This document shows, one piece after another, positions 45,256 through 57,782 of a DNA stretch of 64,000 nucleotides. Source of the DNA: Monosporascus cannonballus (lineage: Eukaryota > Ascomycota > Sordariomycetes > Xylariales); contig QJNS01000017.1 in assembly GCA_004154925.1 (NCBI GenBank), positions 473,555 to 537,554 on the forward strand, in the 5' to 3' direction. The notes beneath the pieces were generated by a model. That model was not told the origin of the DNA, made no database searches, and saw nothing but the letters and a program-made list of their open reading frames with translations. The first letter of the stretch is position 1; each line of letters starts with the position of its first letter. The position numbers and the translations under genes are program-made.

Positions 45256-46481
45256 ATGGCAACCACTGCAATGGACTACGAGTCGGCGAATGGTGATCGC
45301 TATGACGGTATGATCATATTCTCATCATGCGCCTATCATGTCGACTGACAGATACGCTAGACGAGCCTCCCCGTTACGAGCGCGATCAGCGTAGCGCCTC
45401 TCCTCGTGCCTCCCGTGACGATGGCATGGAGACCTCTCGCCGTCGATCTGCCTCCCCTGGCGCCAACCTTGACCGGTAAGCAGCAACCCTCTCCATCATG
45501 CCAGCGGAGTCACCATATCCCTTGACAAGTCTCGCACCTTCTCCCAGTTTCGGTCAATCCATGCCAAACATTTTCTGACCTTTCCCGTTTCAATATATCA
45601 GTGCTCCGAAAGAGGAAAATGGCAGCAGGGATGAAGACGGTTCTATTAACCCTGGGTCCAACCTCTTCGTCACCGGCATCCATCCGCGACTCTCTGAAGC
45701 CGAGGTCACCCGCCTCTTCGAGAAATATGGCGAGGTTGAGAAATGCCAGATCATGAAGGACCCTCACACCAAGGAGTCTCGAGGCTTCGGCTTCGTCAAG
45801 ATGGTCACTTCCGACCAGGCTGATGCTGCCAAGGACGGCCTGCAGGGTGAAGTCATAGAAGGACGAACCCTGAGCATCGAGAAGGCCCGCCGTGCTCGCC
45901 CTCGTACCCCCACTCCGGGCAAGTATTTTGGCCCCCCTAAGAGAGGTGAGTTTGAGACGTTTCAATCATGTTTAAATGCAATTCTTTAGTTCTAACTCTT
46001 GTCCGAATTAGATGGACGTGGCCGTTTCGATGATAGACGTCGCGGTGGCGGCGGCGGCGGCGGCTACGGTGGTGGCTACGGTGGTCGTGACGACCCTTAC
46101 CGCTACCGAGGCTATGACCGCCCCCGTTACGAGGATCGTGGTGGTGATCGGGCCGGATACCGCGAGGACCGCGGATACGACCGTAGCTACCGCGAGGATC
46201 GTGGCGGATACGGCAGAGAGGAACGCGGCTATGACCGCGGCTATGAGCGCCGTGATCGTGAGGAAGGCAGCTATGGTGGCAGCCGTGTCGACCGCTATGG
46301 CAGCGGTGGCGGTGGCGGTGGTCGTGAAGATCGTGGTGAGCGGTATGAGCGACGTGGCGGCGGCTATGACCGTGAGCGCTATGACCGTGACGCCCCCCGA
46401 TCCCGAGAGCCGGCTGCTTCGGGTTATGCCGAACCTGCATCGCGCCCTGACCAGCGCGAGACTTACACAGGTGCGCCTTAA
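45256..46481 (+). CDS. Tra2-like RNA-binding protein (RRM + RGG/RYD tail, 326 aa)
   Basis: Four exons (45256..45307, 45361..45475, 45602..45945, 46012..46481) give 326 residues. The N-terminus has SR-type dipeptides (RSASPRASR, SRRRSASPG), likely phosphorylated. One RRM spans about residues 75-152, with RNP2 LFVTGI at 77-82 and RNP1 RGFGFVKM at 116-123. After a PRTPTPGKYFGPPKR linker comes a Gly-rich (RRGGGGGGG) and Arg/Tyr/Asp-rich tail (YEDRG, YREDRGYDR repeats). This order resembles Tra2-beta, an SR-like splicing regulator. The tail favours condensates and RNA binding. Intron 1 has two in-frame acceptors nine bases apart; the distal one is used here. The stop TAA follows YTGAP; a further intron at the GGTGCGCC after TYT is possible but weak. 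Confidence 0.9.
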
Positions 46482-48297
46482 ACAGCAAGCAACACCACCC
46501 GACTTGGTTAGCCGTCGCTGCTAATGCGTCATCCAGGCGATCGTCGTGTGCGTTAATCAACTCTCTTTTTCGCACACATTACATCTTTGTAAGGTTGGAT
46601 CTCGGATGCCCAGCATCGTCCTGGTCATCTTGTGTCACTGTCTCTTGGGCATGCGAATACGGCGGATACCATAAAAAGTTGCGACATATGGAGTTTTTCT
46701 TTCGGCAGGTATACAGGGAGGGAAAAGGCATCAACCACCAATGTTCTCTTTTTTCTATTCAACCTTAATCTCTGACGGAGCTCGACGGACGCGTGGAACG
46801 TCACCCGCCTTTTAGCCCATGATGCGAGTCATTTCGCCTTAAAAGGATCACTGGAAGTTCGGCTTGACGATGCCTAGGTTGGGTCCATTCGCTTCACGAA
46901 CCCCTTGGACCACTCGCAATTCTTTGACCGCGTGGATACCAAACCGCCCTTTCACCCCTGCAACCTGTCACTGTATCATTATTTTCCTACTTTCCGATGG
47001 TCTATCGAGCTTGACGAGCGTTACGACGGAGCAATCTTTTCAGCAGCAGCATTTTGCGGTTCAGAAACAGCTCTGCTTGATGGAGGCCACGCAGAATGCA
47101 ACATAATAGATCGTCAAGTCCCAAGGTGCAACATGAAACGACCGTAATGCCCAGTCTTAGTCTTTCGCCAATTAAAAAAATGGCTACGTCCAGGCACCTA
47201 AACTCATCGCCCGTGCGACCCGATATTAATTGTACAGAGGCCCCCGCGACAGCGGTAAATGGGGTGCCCTTCAGCCGCACGACTTATCTCGTCGGATTGC
47301 TTCGCCCGTGTTCCCATTACTGCCGCCTTCAACAAACAGCTCACCGTAGCACATGTTTGAATATCAACCCCTACCCCATGGCGTTCTGCGCCGTCTGCAG
47401 AACATATAGGTAACTACACCCTTGCTGATGGTCATCTACTGACAAGAAACGCATCTAAGCAGTGTCTGGCTACCTCGATTGCATTATGTTGGAATGTGGT
47501 GTGTTCGGCAAAGTGCCTATTCGGCTATGGCATTTCATAGTTCTGGCCACTGTTCAAAATTTGGCCTGCCCACCACCGCCTTTCACCCAGTGTTATGCGG
47601 CTTCAGGGCCGACTACGTTATCTAATCTGCTTTGGATATCGCCACAGCTTCCCTGGTAAGTACATGCAGCAGTTAATTGACTTGACCATCAGGAATTAAT
47701 GCTATTCCCCTGACGTCGGGTGGCCCCGGAAGTGTTTTTCTAGACAGAGATATACTTATCTTTTGATATGTGGATGAAATCGAAGTTAAATTTCATGTCT
47801 TATGTATGAACTACCTACAGTCATACGTACAATCGCATGCGTCAATCAGTTTACCCTTTGTTGAACAGTCTGTTCAATCGCTTACAAGGCCAGTGAAGGA
47901 TTACAATGTACCTATGTACTTTTCTGGAAGCAGCCGTCTGAAGCCAATGTCTCAAGTGAGGATAAAGAATAAGAGCTCGGTGGGTTTGCCGAAAGCGTCT
48001 ATCAGAGACATCATGACACTCACCGCAAGAGGAAAATTCCAGGACAAAGCCATGGCCCGACTCGCCCGGATAACCCAGGGGTCTTCTGGCGACGCTGATA
48101 CTAGAATTCACCATGGGTTTTTCTTTCTTCTTTATTCGCTTTCATATCAGACCTGTATCCTTAGGCGCAGAGGCGAGAGTCTCTACTACAACTCTACCAA
48201 TCATCTTGGTATATCGCTGTGTGAGGGGGAAAAGAAATAAAGATATTCTAGCTTGCATGCTTTCAACTACGTCCTAGAGAGCGTCCATTGCGAAGCC
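46482..48297. other. Intergenic region
   Basis: No confident gene. Open stretches at 46.9-47.4 kb and 47.77-48.24 kb lack family patterns and good splice partners. It contains the 3' end of the RRM gene and the promoter of the gene at 48298. Confidence 0.55.
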
Positions 48298-51200
48298 ATG
48301 TCGTCGGAACGTCGAAGTCTTTTCGACCCACCGCAGATACAGGCCGAGGTCATCCAGGAGAATCTCAACCAGCTCAAGCAGCAGGAGGCCATCGCGAAGG
48401 TCAGGTTGGAAAATGCGAAGCGCCTGGCAGATCGTACGTTACACCAGGCCCAGTAACCATGTCACCCCCGATTCCCCCATTTCTTCCCATCTCCTAGTCG
48501 CTATCGTCACGCGCTCTCGTTCGTACACGCCGCCTGTCTTAGCATCATTATTCCGCAGAAAGGCCCTAGACTAATAATGGCGCACGCGCACAAAAAAAGG
48601 ATTAGAAGATGAGAGCTGGCACGTCAAGCGCTCCAGACAGCGCCGCGAGAAACGCCATCGGCTGGAGACGCGGCGGGAAGCGGTAGAGGCCCACAAGGCG
48701 CGGCAGCGAGCGGCAGCGCGGCGCGCGCGGCGGGAGCGGGGCGCCACGGTGACGCCGAGCCCGACGCCGAGCGAGGCGGAGGCGGAGACGGCACGACAGG
48801 CGGCGGCGAGGGCCGCGCGGAAGGTGCGAGCGGCGCGGCGCGGCCACCGCCGCTCCGTCGCCGCGCTGCTGCTCGCCGACGCGCACGCGCTGCAGTGGCG
48901 TGAGGTCACGATGGCCGACGCGAGCGGCCACTGGATCCGCGGCGCCCGAGAGCAGCACGGCGGCCGGCCCCGCGATCACTTCGCCATGGCAGTGCGCCGC
49001 ACTAGCAGTCTTACCAGTAACGAGCTCCTCGTCCGGAAGGCCAGCAAGTGGATTAATAAGCGCCATGCCGAGGCTGCGCGCCGCAGGAGGGGCGATGACG
49101 ACGTTTCTGGTGGCGGTGGCGGGAGTGGAGGAGGGGATGATAGTGATGGTGGCGATGACGGTGGTGATGACGATGACTCTGGTATCGCTACCGATACTAG
49201 CGACGGAGGCCCCGACAATAGTACGCCGAAAGGCGCCACGCCTAAAGCTAGCAAATTGAACGATCCCAACAGATGGGATGATACCGAGGGCGAAGACGAC
49301 TCCAGCGGTGACAAAACGCCCGAGCCAGGCCCAAGTACGCGCGGAAGGCCTGGTGGAGGAAACAGAGGAGGACAGCGCGAAGCCCGTGGTAACCGCGGAA
49401 CAAAGGGCGGGAGTCGCAGCGGTACCAAGAAGGGGCGAAAAGACCGGAGCCGGAGACCGAGCACATCCGGCCCTGATGAACTGGCAGGTGAAGAAACGGC
49501 TCCAAAACGTACCCGCAATGCTGCTGCCCGTAGCACCCGCGCCACTCGCAGTGCCCCTGACGGTAACACGGGAAGCAAGAAGCCGGAGAAGGCAGACGCG
49601 GTGCGAAGGCTGAGAAACGAGGAAGAGGAGGAGGCGGAACGCGACCGCAACGCCACAGTACAGAAGTTTAGACAGATCATGGAGCCAAAGGGATGGAGAC
49701 CCGACGCCAGGGTTTCTTCGGCCATCCCCCGCCCTCCCTCTAGCCCAGAAAAAAGCACCGAGGAGGAGGAGCCCCCCCGGGATGAAGGCGCCGAAGGCAT
49801 CCCAACTAGTTCCGACCCGTCGCCCGACAAGGAAACTGAGCAACCACCGGAGGATCCGGAGGAAGAAGACGACGGGGATGTTCTGGCGAAGAGAGCCATC
49901 GTTAGAGCTTCCGTGGAAGATGAGGATCCCGATGACTCCAGCAAGTTCGATGAGGATGAGAGCGACGCGAGCGAGGAGAGCGAGCATGGATATGACGAGC
50001 TGGACCGCGAGCTCGGTGAGCACAACGACGAGTGGTGGGACGACCTCGGCAAGGTGGCCCAAGCCTACGCGTCTGAATTCACCGCCCCCGAATATGAATG
50101 GCCCTCGGAGTCCATCAACACCATGGGCGCCGTGGCCACAAAGGTAGAGCCGAGTTTGAGTGGGGTGGCGAGCACACGTCGAAGCAGCAGTAGTAGCGGC
50201 AACACTTGCGACAGCAAGGCGCCCTCTACCGCATCACAGTTCTTGGACTGGGTTCGGGAAATGAGGAATCCCCATGAGCTGGAGTCAGCGCTGGATAAAG
50301 CATACCGCGTCGAAAATGACAATGCGAATAGTCGAGAGAGACACCGCGCCACCGGCGAAGCCGTATCTGCTACCTCTGAGCCTCCTTTGGCTGGCTATAT
50401 CCGAGCAGTATACGACACCAATCTCGAGGACCTCTCCAGCGCTGCCAAGGGAGGGGAATACGACTTCCGTCACTACAAGGCCGAAGACATCCACAACAAA
50501 CACTTCCCTGGCAATCTGGGGCCCAATATCCCCAGCGGGGACAGGGTGCTGAGCTACCCGGTTGGGGCGAGAAGCCCGGACCCTAACGTCTACGATCCCA
50601 TGAATTGGGAAAAGCATGCCGACTTCGACGAGATGTCCCTCCGCGGCGGCAAAAGGAGTTCAAGTGAGCAGGATATCAGAGTCAAAGACGGCGCTTGGAT
50701 GTCATGGGAGGAGACCTTGAAGGCGTACCCTAGGCTAGACGATATCCGCCGCCTCGACCACGCGTGGGAATCCTTGGCGGCCATCCAACCCTCGGAGAAT
50801 ATGAGCAATGAGGAGATGATGGACATCACCGCCGTCACGATCAAGCACTGGCCCGCTAAAGCTGCGTATATCGGTCCGGGATCGAGTGTGTCCGAAGCCG
50901 CCTTTTTTCCTCTAGATGCCAATAACACGGCATCGGCGAGGAGGCGCCTATCGGCCCTCCCCGCGCCCCCAGAGCCGATCAAGGGGCTGTCGATCCAAGG
51001 CCCGCCCGAGCCCGCGAGTCGGAACTGGAGCTATGGCGGTTCGGCGGAAGCGCCGAGGATAAAAGTCGAGGATGACGTGACGGGTCGTCCGCTGAGGCCG
51101 CTGCCGACGGAGGAAGAGCTACGTAACGCCACTCCGATAAACAACGACATCTTCCCGAAGGCGCCCCTCGCGCCGGAGAATCAGGAGGGAGAAGACGAGC

Positions 51201-52648
51201 TGCGCGAGCGGTTGCGGGAAACTAGGCAGAGGGAAGAGGCGGAGGCTCGCCGGAAAGCTGAGGAGGATGCCCCCCGTCAACAGGAAGCCCGCGCGGACGC
51301 TGAGGAGGAGGCCCGCAGTCAAGGGGCGGCACGTCAGAAAGCAGAAGAAGCTGCTCGCCAGGCAGAAGAAGCCAGGAAGGAGGCCCGCCGTCAACAGGAA
51401 GCCCGCCAGAATGAGGAAGAGGAGGCCCGCCATCAAGAGGCAGCGCGCCAGAGAGCGGAAGAAGAAGCTGCTCGTCGCTCCGATGAAGCCCGTAAGGAGG
51501 CAGCCCGCCGGAAAGCGGAGGAAGCCCGCGGGGATGCGGGAGAAAGTCAACGGCAGACCCAGCAAACAACCGGCCCCAACAACAGCGAAGATGCGGACCA
51601 GCGCGCCGCGGATATTGCGGATATCACGGCAGCCATGGAAAACAACACGGCGCTCAAGGCCCTCTTGAAGCTCAAGAGCCCATTCAACATGGACGGGATT
51701 GCGGATCGCTATGTGGCCTACCGGGCTGCCATCCGAAAAGGCCTCGAGCCGGGGGCCGGGACCAAGCGCGGCCGCGACGACGAGGACGGACAAGCCGGCG
51801 GGGATAGTAAAAGGACGAAGCTCGCGTCGGATACGGGAGTAATACCTAGCCTTACGGAATTCAAGGCTAGCCTGCCACCCGAGGAGCGTGCGAACGACGA
51901 ACTGGCTGAGAGGGAGTGGTACCGTTTGGTGTTCAAGGCGACGAAGCCCGAGCCCGAGCCCAAGACCCCCGCCCATGCTCCGCCCCCGCCCCCGGGCTTG
52001 AGCGACAACGCCACGGCCCAAGCGCAGGAAACTGCTGGGGACACCGATCTCGGCTCTACGGAGAACGTCCTCAGTGACCCCGATTACACCGAGCTGCTCA
52101 TCCAACAGACGTTGCTCCCCGGCCTGTCGGATGCTGCCGGCGAGGGCGATAGCCGCAGCGCAGCAACGACGACGACCCACCACCGCCAGACGGGCGGCCC
52201 CGACCGCATCCCGGGCATCGACGACGGCGACGGCGACGGTGGCGACGAAAACGGAGACGAGGACGAAGCCGACGCGCTCCTCGCGAAGAAGAACGTGCAG
52301 TTCGACCTGGGCAGGAACGAGGAGTACGACGACGACGACGACGGCGCCTCCGCCGCCGACGGAGGAGAGAGCAGCGATAGTGATGGCCGTGGTGGTGGCG
52401 GCGGGCGCGATGACTACGGCTACTACGGCGGGAGGATCCCGGGCGCGGGGAGGTCCCGGCTCAGCGACAGCGCGAGCCGCGCGGCCCGGCGCGCCATCTA
52501 CAGCTTCGACACGGACCCATGGAAGCCTAGCTTCGACAGTTATTGGAAACAAGGGGAGGAGCGAAGGGTAGCCGCCCCGCCGGAGGAGAGCGGAGGGGAG
52601 AGCGGAGGGGAGAAGGAGGAAAGGAGGATTGATTGGTTGTTTGGGTAG
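48298..52648 (+). CDS. Very large disordered, charged protein, no recognised family (1392 aa)
   Basis: Two exons (48298..48433, 48606..52648) join across a 172-nt intron to 1392 residues. Residues 1-150 are helical and strongly basic (VKRSRQRREKRHRLETRR, QRAAARRARRERG). After that come long acidic, Gly/Ser and Pro-rich low-complexity runs (GGGGGSGGGDDSDGG, DEDESDASEESEHGYDELD). Around 910-1026 is an uninterrupted Glu/Arg/Ala helix of the EEARRQEAARQ type, a likely coiled coil or single alpha-helix. Next come a short helical element near 1068 (KLKSPFNMDGIADRYVAYRA), a nuclear-signal-like KRGRDDEDGQAGGDSKRTK and the segment LTEFKASLPPEERANDELAE. Near the end are poly-Asp and Gly/Arg-rich runs. 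It is much more GC-rich than its neighbours. The uninterrupted frame of over 4 kb supports a real gene. Function is unknown; nuclear location is an inference. Confidence 0.8.
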
Positions 52649-53025
52649 TAGGACGGCCGAGTGCAAGCAACATGTACACGAGTTCTTGGGTTGGATAGGC
52701 TTGGTTAAGTTCATTCGGTGTATTTTTACTGGCCATATTTTTCAATGATAGTCTTGTTTACTCTTAAAACTCTGACTTGGTAGGCGTGCCTGTCGTGGCC
52801 ATAGCGATCTCGTACGCGGGTTTGGGTCCCTGTTGAGGTGGTCAATTTGTAGGACTAGATCTACGCGAATCGTTCTTCAAGGACCTTCTTTCATTGTCAT
52901 GTTAAACGCTCCATGACCCTCATACTCCATTTCTTCCCACCACTCCCCCTACGGGATATCAAGACACAAGAAACTAGCAACATATTACCCCGCCCCCCCC
53001 CCTCCCGCTAGCATACTCCGCCTAC
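52649..53025. other. Convergent 3' flank
   Basis: This 377-base spacer separates the stop codons of the disordered protein and Sec39, which face each other. It must hold both terminators. A C-run lies at 52988-53005. No coding content is seen. Confidence 0.65.
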
Positions 53026-55861
53026 CTAATCTCTCTGGGCATTTCTGTCTACGGGCTGCGCACCGATCAGCCAGCCAACACCGGACGCCAGAGTGCCAAC
53101 AGCGGCTTCTCGCAGGGCATCTCTCTTCCTGACCCTCTGCTGCGCGCCCGCATCGCTGTGCGCATCTTCAGACCTGGACTGCTGGAGGCTCGACAGCGCC
53201 GTGAGGTTGCGCTGGGCCCGTGCCATGCTCGCCCTCGACAGGTCGAAGAGCGACATCGGCGCCTCCTCCCCGTGCCGCGCCGGCTTGGCGGGGCCGCCAC
53301 CGCTCCTGACCACGCCCGCGGGCACCGTCATGCTGAAGGCACCGGGCATCGTCTGCATGTCGCCCCGGTCGTCCCACGCCGACTCCTGGGCCTCCTCGGC
53401 TATCACGGCGGCGTTCAGCTCCTCCTCGCATTTGCGGAAGACGTTGAGGATCTCCGGGAGGGTCGCCGGCGGCGCGATGCGGATCGCGGTGGACAGGCAC
53501 TCTATCCGCTGTTCTAGGTGCCGGATATCGAGGTTTCCGCTGGCCGTCCCGATGTGCGTGGGCCTTAGTGTCTGCGCCGTGCGGCGGTACCTGCCTGCCT
53601 GTAGGGCAGCTTTCCACGAGTAGTCGTCCGCACTGGTTGGCGGAGCCTTCGCTACACTTCCTCGCTTTGGAGCGGAATGACTGGCCGCTGCTAGACGGTT
53701 GACAACATAAGAATACGCGGTTTCGAAGTCGTCTTCTGCCAAAGCGGCATCTATGCACATGGCTGTGATTCGCTTCTCGGCTAGCAACCTTTGGTCCGAG
53801 GCCTGTTCGGGAGTTAATGCTGAGTTGTTCTTGACCGTCAACGCCGCGTCGACGATGTTAGTTCCTATCCTGAGAAAGTCCTGCACTCTAGTGTAGCTCT
53901 TGGGATTCTGCTCCAAGACCTTGCCAATTATGGAGATGGGGTCCGGATGGACCCGGAGAACGACAGGTGTGAATGGTTCGCCCTGCTTTAGAACGAGTCG
54001 ATACTCGCCCAAAGCATGCGTCGCACTCAATAGAGCTTCGATTCGCTTGGCTTCCGGGCTAGCTTCTCCCACAGTTTTGGGGAACGCATGGATTCTGGGG
54101 TCGTTAGTATACGCTACTGCCAATCCTCTAAAGATAGTTGCTTACATATCGTCACATTTCAATAGACCGCCTCGTCCCCGATTGGGGTTGGTTGCATTAT
54201 CGTAAGCGTGCATTGCTGATGCAATGACAGTGTCTCGCAGGACTTTATCATCGAGAGGTTTCTCAGAGGAATCCTCGTAGATGGACCTCGCAAGGGAGTA
54301 ACCTGCATATTTTAGTAGGTGCGCGGCGGAGTCCTCACCCACTCGACTTACGAGTATTAGAAAGGAAGACTTTCAAGCATTCGACTTCCAAGAATTCCCT
54401 TTTCAGTTGGCCGAAGACACCTTGTGATGGGGTGTGCGTCGAGCCAGAACTTTCTTCGGCACCCCAGTCTCGAAGCCACAGGAGCTCATTCCGCGCTCTA
54501 ACCCAATACTTATCATCGTTCTTGGGCCCCTTGTTGTTGAAAGAATGGATGAATCTTACTGCTTCTGCCTTTTGCTCCCGCTCATCTTGCAGGAAGGCCA
54601 ACTCCCCGGCTCTTCGAACAGTGCAAGGGACACCGGCTTTAGTTAGAATGAATGCGCTTAGGGTTAGTGTATGCAGCAGTCGTGTAGTTATCTCACTAGG
54701 AGTGGTAAGAGGATTTGACTCCTCAAGTAAGTCGTTGCGCATATACGTTGCATTTTTGGCGCAGAGGATACGACCTTCATCTGACTCGCCGAACGGCGCG
54801 AGTAAAGAAGAGGCTACTTGTAACGTCGGACACGGATCCTGATCTAGGAGGTTTGTAACCTTAGTGGTGATACTGTTGACGCCACTTAGAGCTTCGACTG
54901 AGGATTCCGGGATCAGATACGCAGCGGCCAACACAGCGCGTGCGTATCTGCGTTCCATATAGCCCTGCTGTTCGTCGCGTAGCCACATGGCTCCATATTC
55001 GCCCCAGTCAACATCCCCGGGGCCATCCCACTGTTCAACGGCTTTGACAGCGACCTTCCATGACCGTGATGCTTGTGTTATAAGCCATTCAAGCACCTGT
55101 TCCCAGCCTGGACAGAGAAGATGCCCGACTGCGCGACCACGTTCCGCGTCCTCACCCTCGCCTTCCTGGCGCTTCCACCTCGCTTCGCTATACAACCACG
55201 GGCCTATCAATCCTCGTAGGTCTCTCCCCACTGACGCAAGCTCCTCCTCACGAGCGCCCGTCTGCGACAGCAGAAGACTGACAGCGGTGCGATCATCTAG
55301 GTGGTCGAAAGCGGAAAGTGTGTGCGGAATTGGTTCCTCCGGATAATATGTGTGGTTCCTCCTGAGCAGCGGTAATAGCGCAGACACCATCCAACTCCGA
55401 ATGCAGGGCGCGTGGTCGAGGAATGGCACGATCAGATCAGGTAACTGTGGAAGCAAGCCAGCCTCTTCGTCGACCCGGTGGGCACGATGGATCAGGAATA
55501 GCGTGATAGGATCATCAAGAGCCTCCCCCGGCGCATCTTTCCAGGCTAGACGCAGCAGCTTCAGCTTCCGGACTTTCTTGGCAGCTTCCTCGTCTGTAAT
55601 ATCTGCTACTGATGACCAGTCGACTTCATGGGGCTCATCGTCGCTTTCAGGGTACCCTGACTCGATGCGCTCAACTAACGAGACGTACTCATTCGACGGT
55701 AAAGTTTCGGGGAGACAGGTAAGCAGGATTCGGAGGAGTAGTTCTTTGTGCAAGACTTTGCTGTGCTGCGAGGCAAGGGCAGTCAAGCTGTTGGTGTTGG
55801 ACTTAGTCGCCAGGTGGACTGCAAGTAGAACGACCCGAGGAGGGGAGAGAAGGGCCGACAT
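53026..55861 (-). CDS. sec39: Sec39 family protein, Dsl1 tethering complex (911 aa)
   Basis: Three exons, complement(53026..54094, 54146..54302, 54352..55861), give 911 residues; the introns are 49 and 51 nt. Sec39 (NAG in animals) is an ER-side subunit of the Dsl1/NRZ complex that tethers COPI vesicles returning from the Golgi. The protein is almost wholly alpha-helical. Family features are the start SPPRVVLLAVHLATKSN, PETLPSNEYVSLV, LPDLIVPFLDHAPCIRSWM, the spliced stretch CDDIIHAFPKTVGEASPEAK, and LVLKQGEPFTPVVLRVHPDP followed by IGKVLEQNPKSYTRVQDFL. The C-terminal third holds a low-complexity linker and an Arg-rich end. The start is at the first Met of the frame, MSALLSPPRVV, typical for fungal members. 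Confidence 0.92.
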
Positions 55862-56392
55862 GATTATGTTTCTTTTCGCATATCGACAGCATCTATTAGG
55901 GGAGACGTCGAGTCACGAAGAAGACCCCGAACCCGTAGCTAAGTAGCTGCTTTGTGTAGGACAGTAGCGCAAGACATAAATGAATGATATCGAGCTTCCC
56001 GAAGCAAGCCCCCATGTGACAAGGTGTTAATCATGCATTGCTGCATAAGTGCCATTACGGCATATACCATGATGGTATTTACTTAACCGAGAATTTTAAG
56101 CTATGGAGGGGCTACCTAACATTATGGCTATACGTACTATGTAGTAAATAGAGGAGCTCACAAATTCCACCAGTATCACTGGTTCTGCGCTTTAAGGAGA
56201 GTGGGACCCTGACGTGCAGCAGCCCAGCTTGGGTGGCCCTTGCTTCTCGTTACCCATGTGTATGTGTGATGGGGGATATCCACTCAACTTCAACGTCGAC
56301 CCAAGAGACAGCGACGTAGCGTGCACACCAACTGGACTCCCGATTACCGACTGACGAACGACATCAGGTCCCGTACACATACCGAGGACATC
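55862..56392. other. Divergent promoter region of SEC39 and the complex I gene
   Basis: It lies between two start codons facing away from each other. No coding pattern is seen. Confidence 0.65.
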
Positions 56393-56858
56393 ATGGCGTC
56401 TGGGTACGGTTTACACGGAGGTTGGTATTGGTCAACCGGTGGTGCGATGGCTCGTAAGACTGACAAAGAACCCTCTAAACAGGTCCTGGACGGTGCTTTC
56501 CCTTTTGGCAAGAGGTCCTAGCCTGCTACGTTGTCAACACATCCGCCGAAGACGATTCCGGAAAGAAAAAGTGCGCGCCAGTGTTGGAGGACTACTACGA
56601 GTGCTTGCATCACAAGAAGGAGGTCAGCATGGACGACAGCTCCCCAGACTACGCTCGGCAGATACGAGCGTGAACTGCCAAATGGCGGGCCAGCTTACTG
56701 ATCGCATCGAATAGGCCGCGCGAGTAAAAGCACTGCAGGCAGCATACAGAAAATCCGAAGCTTCCTCAGCACGAGAAAATGCGCCGACAGCTGGTCAAAT
56801 ACGGAATCTAGGTCTGTTAGACAAAGAGGAAGATACCAAGAAGGTATTGGGTGCATGA
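56393..56858 (+). CDS. Complex I CHCH subunit, NDUFS5 type (103 aa)
   Basis: Three exons (56393..56420, 56483..56622, 56715..56858) join to 103 residues; the introns are 62 and 92 nt. The protein starts MASGYGLHGGPGRCFPFWQE. It has two CX9C motifs, C-FPFWQEVLA-C and C-APVLEDYYE-C, the twin disulfide hairpin of CHCH proteins oxidised by Mia40 in the intermembrane space. The C-terminal half is a charged helix (AARVKALQAAYRKSEASS) followed by IRNLGLLDKEEDTKKVLGA. This matches the ~11.5 kDa NDUFS5-like accessory subunit of mitochondrial NADH:ubiquinone oxidoreductase in fungi. The gene is too split to be seen as one open frame; the splice phases close exactly. Confidence 0.92.
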
Positions 56859-57782
56859 GATGACCAGGGTTCTTCATCCCTCCCACTACGAACGGAACCC
56901 AAACAAACAGAATGGAACGGACAGGTCTCCCCGAGCCATGTGTATATATCCAACTCCAGCTGTCAGTGTACGGAATAGAGTACCAACGTAACTCGTATGA
57001 GCAGTCGCTCGACCGATGTCTGCTTTGACGTATGTTGCACCATGGGACAGCATTTACCGCCGGCCGGCCGGGCTCCGGGACCGAGGTCGTCCAGTAAAGG
57101 ATAATGTGCAAACAGAAACTTACTCGTATGATGGAAGTTGGCGGACAGACAGATTAAATGACTATTGCAGACGAGGGTTTACAACAAGAGGTGGGTTACA
57201 GAAACGAGCCAGCCACACTTGTCCTAGCTGGTGTGTGAAGCCTTCGCCTCATTAAATGATCTGGATTACTTACTGCTGCACAGGACGCATAATAGCTGTT
57301 TTGGTATGTAGGTGGGCGGGCGGACTAATGGAATAACATGCAGGATGGGTAGATAACTTTGTTGTCAATGTCTCCATCTAGGTCGGATGGAGATAGGGAC
57401 GGGGACTGATTCAGCCAGAGATTCACTTGGAGATTCACTGCTCGGATAGGAAGATGAGGAGCAGTGATTAACCGTTCATTAATTGCTACTGAGGAAGGTG
57501 CACCACAATGGCAAGACGATAAACCTAGGCAGGCACAACTTCACTTCCCAATTGCCAACTTGCCATCTACCAGGCACCATTTTCCCTCGGGCACGGATTG
57601 CTAACGCCTATTTTAAGACGTTGCAAATTCGTGCCTTGTGCCTTGTCCGGCACCATCTACCCCATCCTCCTCGTGTGGGAATCACGTTCATTTCCATTAC
57701 AGTTCATTCACTCCCATATAGGATCTTGCCACGCCAGCGGAATTCCCCACCTGCAGGGCGAGTGGCTATCTCTTGGACCAAG
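56859..57782. other. Intergenic region upstream of the unknown protein
   Basis: No gene is seen. The promoter of the gene at 57783 must lie here. The open frame continues upstream of that ATG, but nothing there looks conserved. Confidence 0.6.

Noticed and set aside
45937..46575. 212-codon minus-strand frame, very His/Arg-rich
   Set aside because: It is the mirror of the Arg/Tyr/Gly repeats in the Tra2-like gene; the plus strand has a clear RRM and consistent splicing.
47770..48240. 156-codon plus-strand frame upstream of the orphan gene
   Set aside because: There is no conserved pattern, the start is not ATG and there are no splice partners; probably chance.
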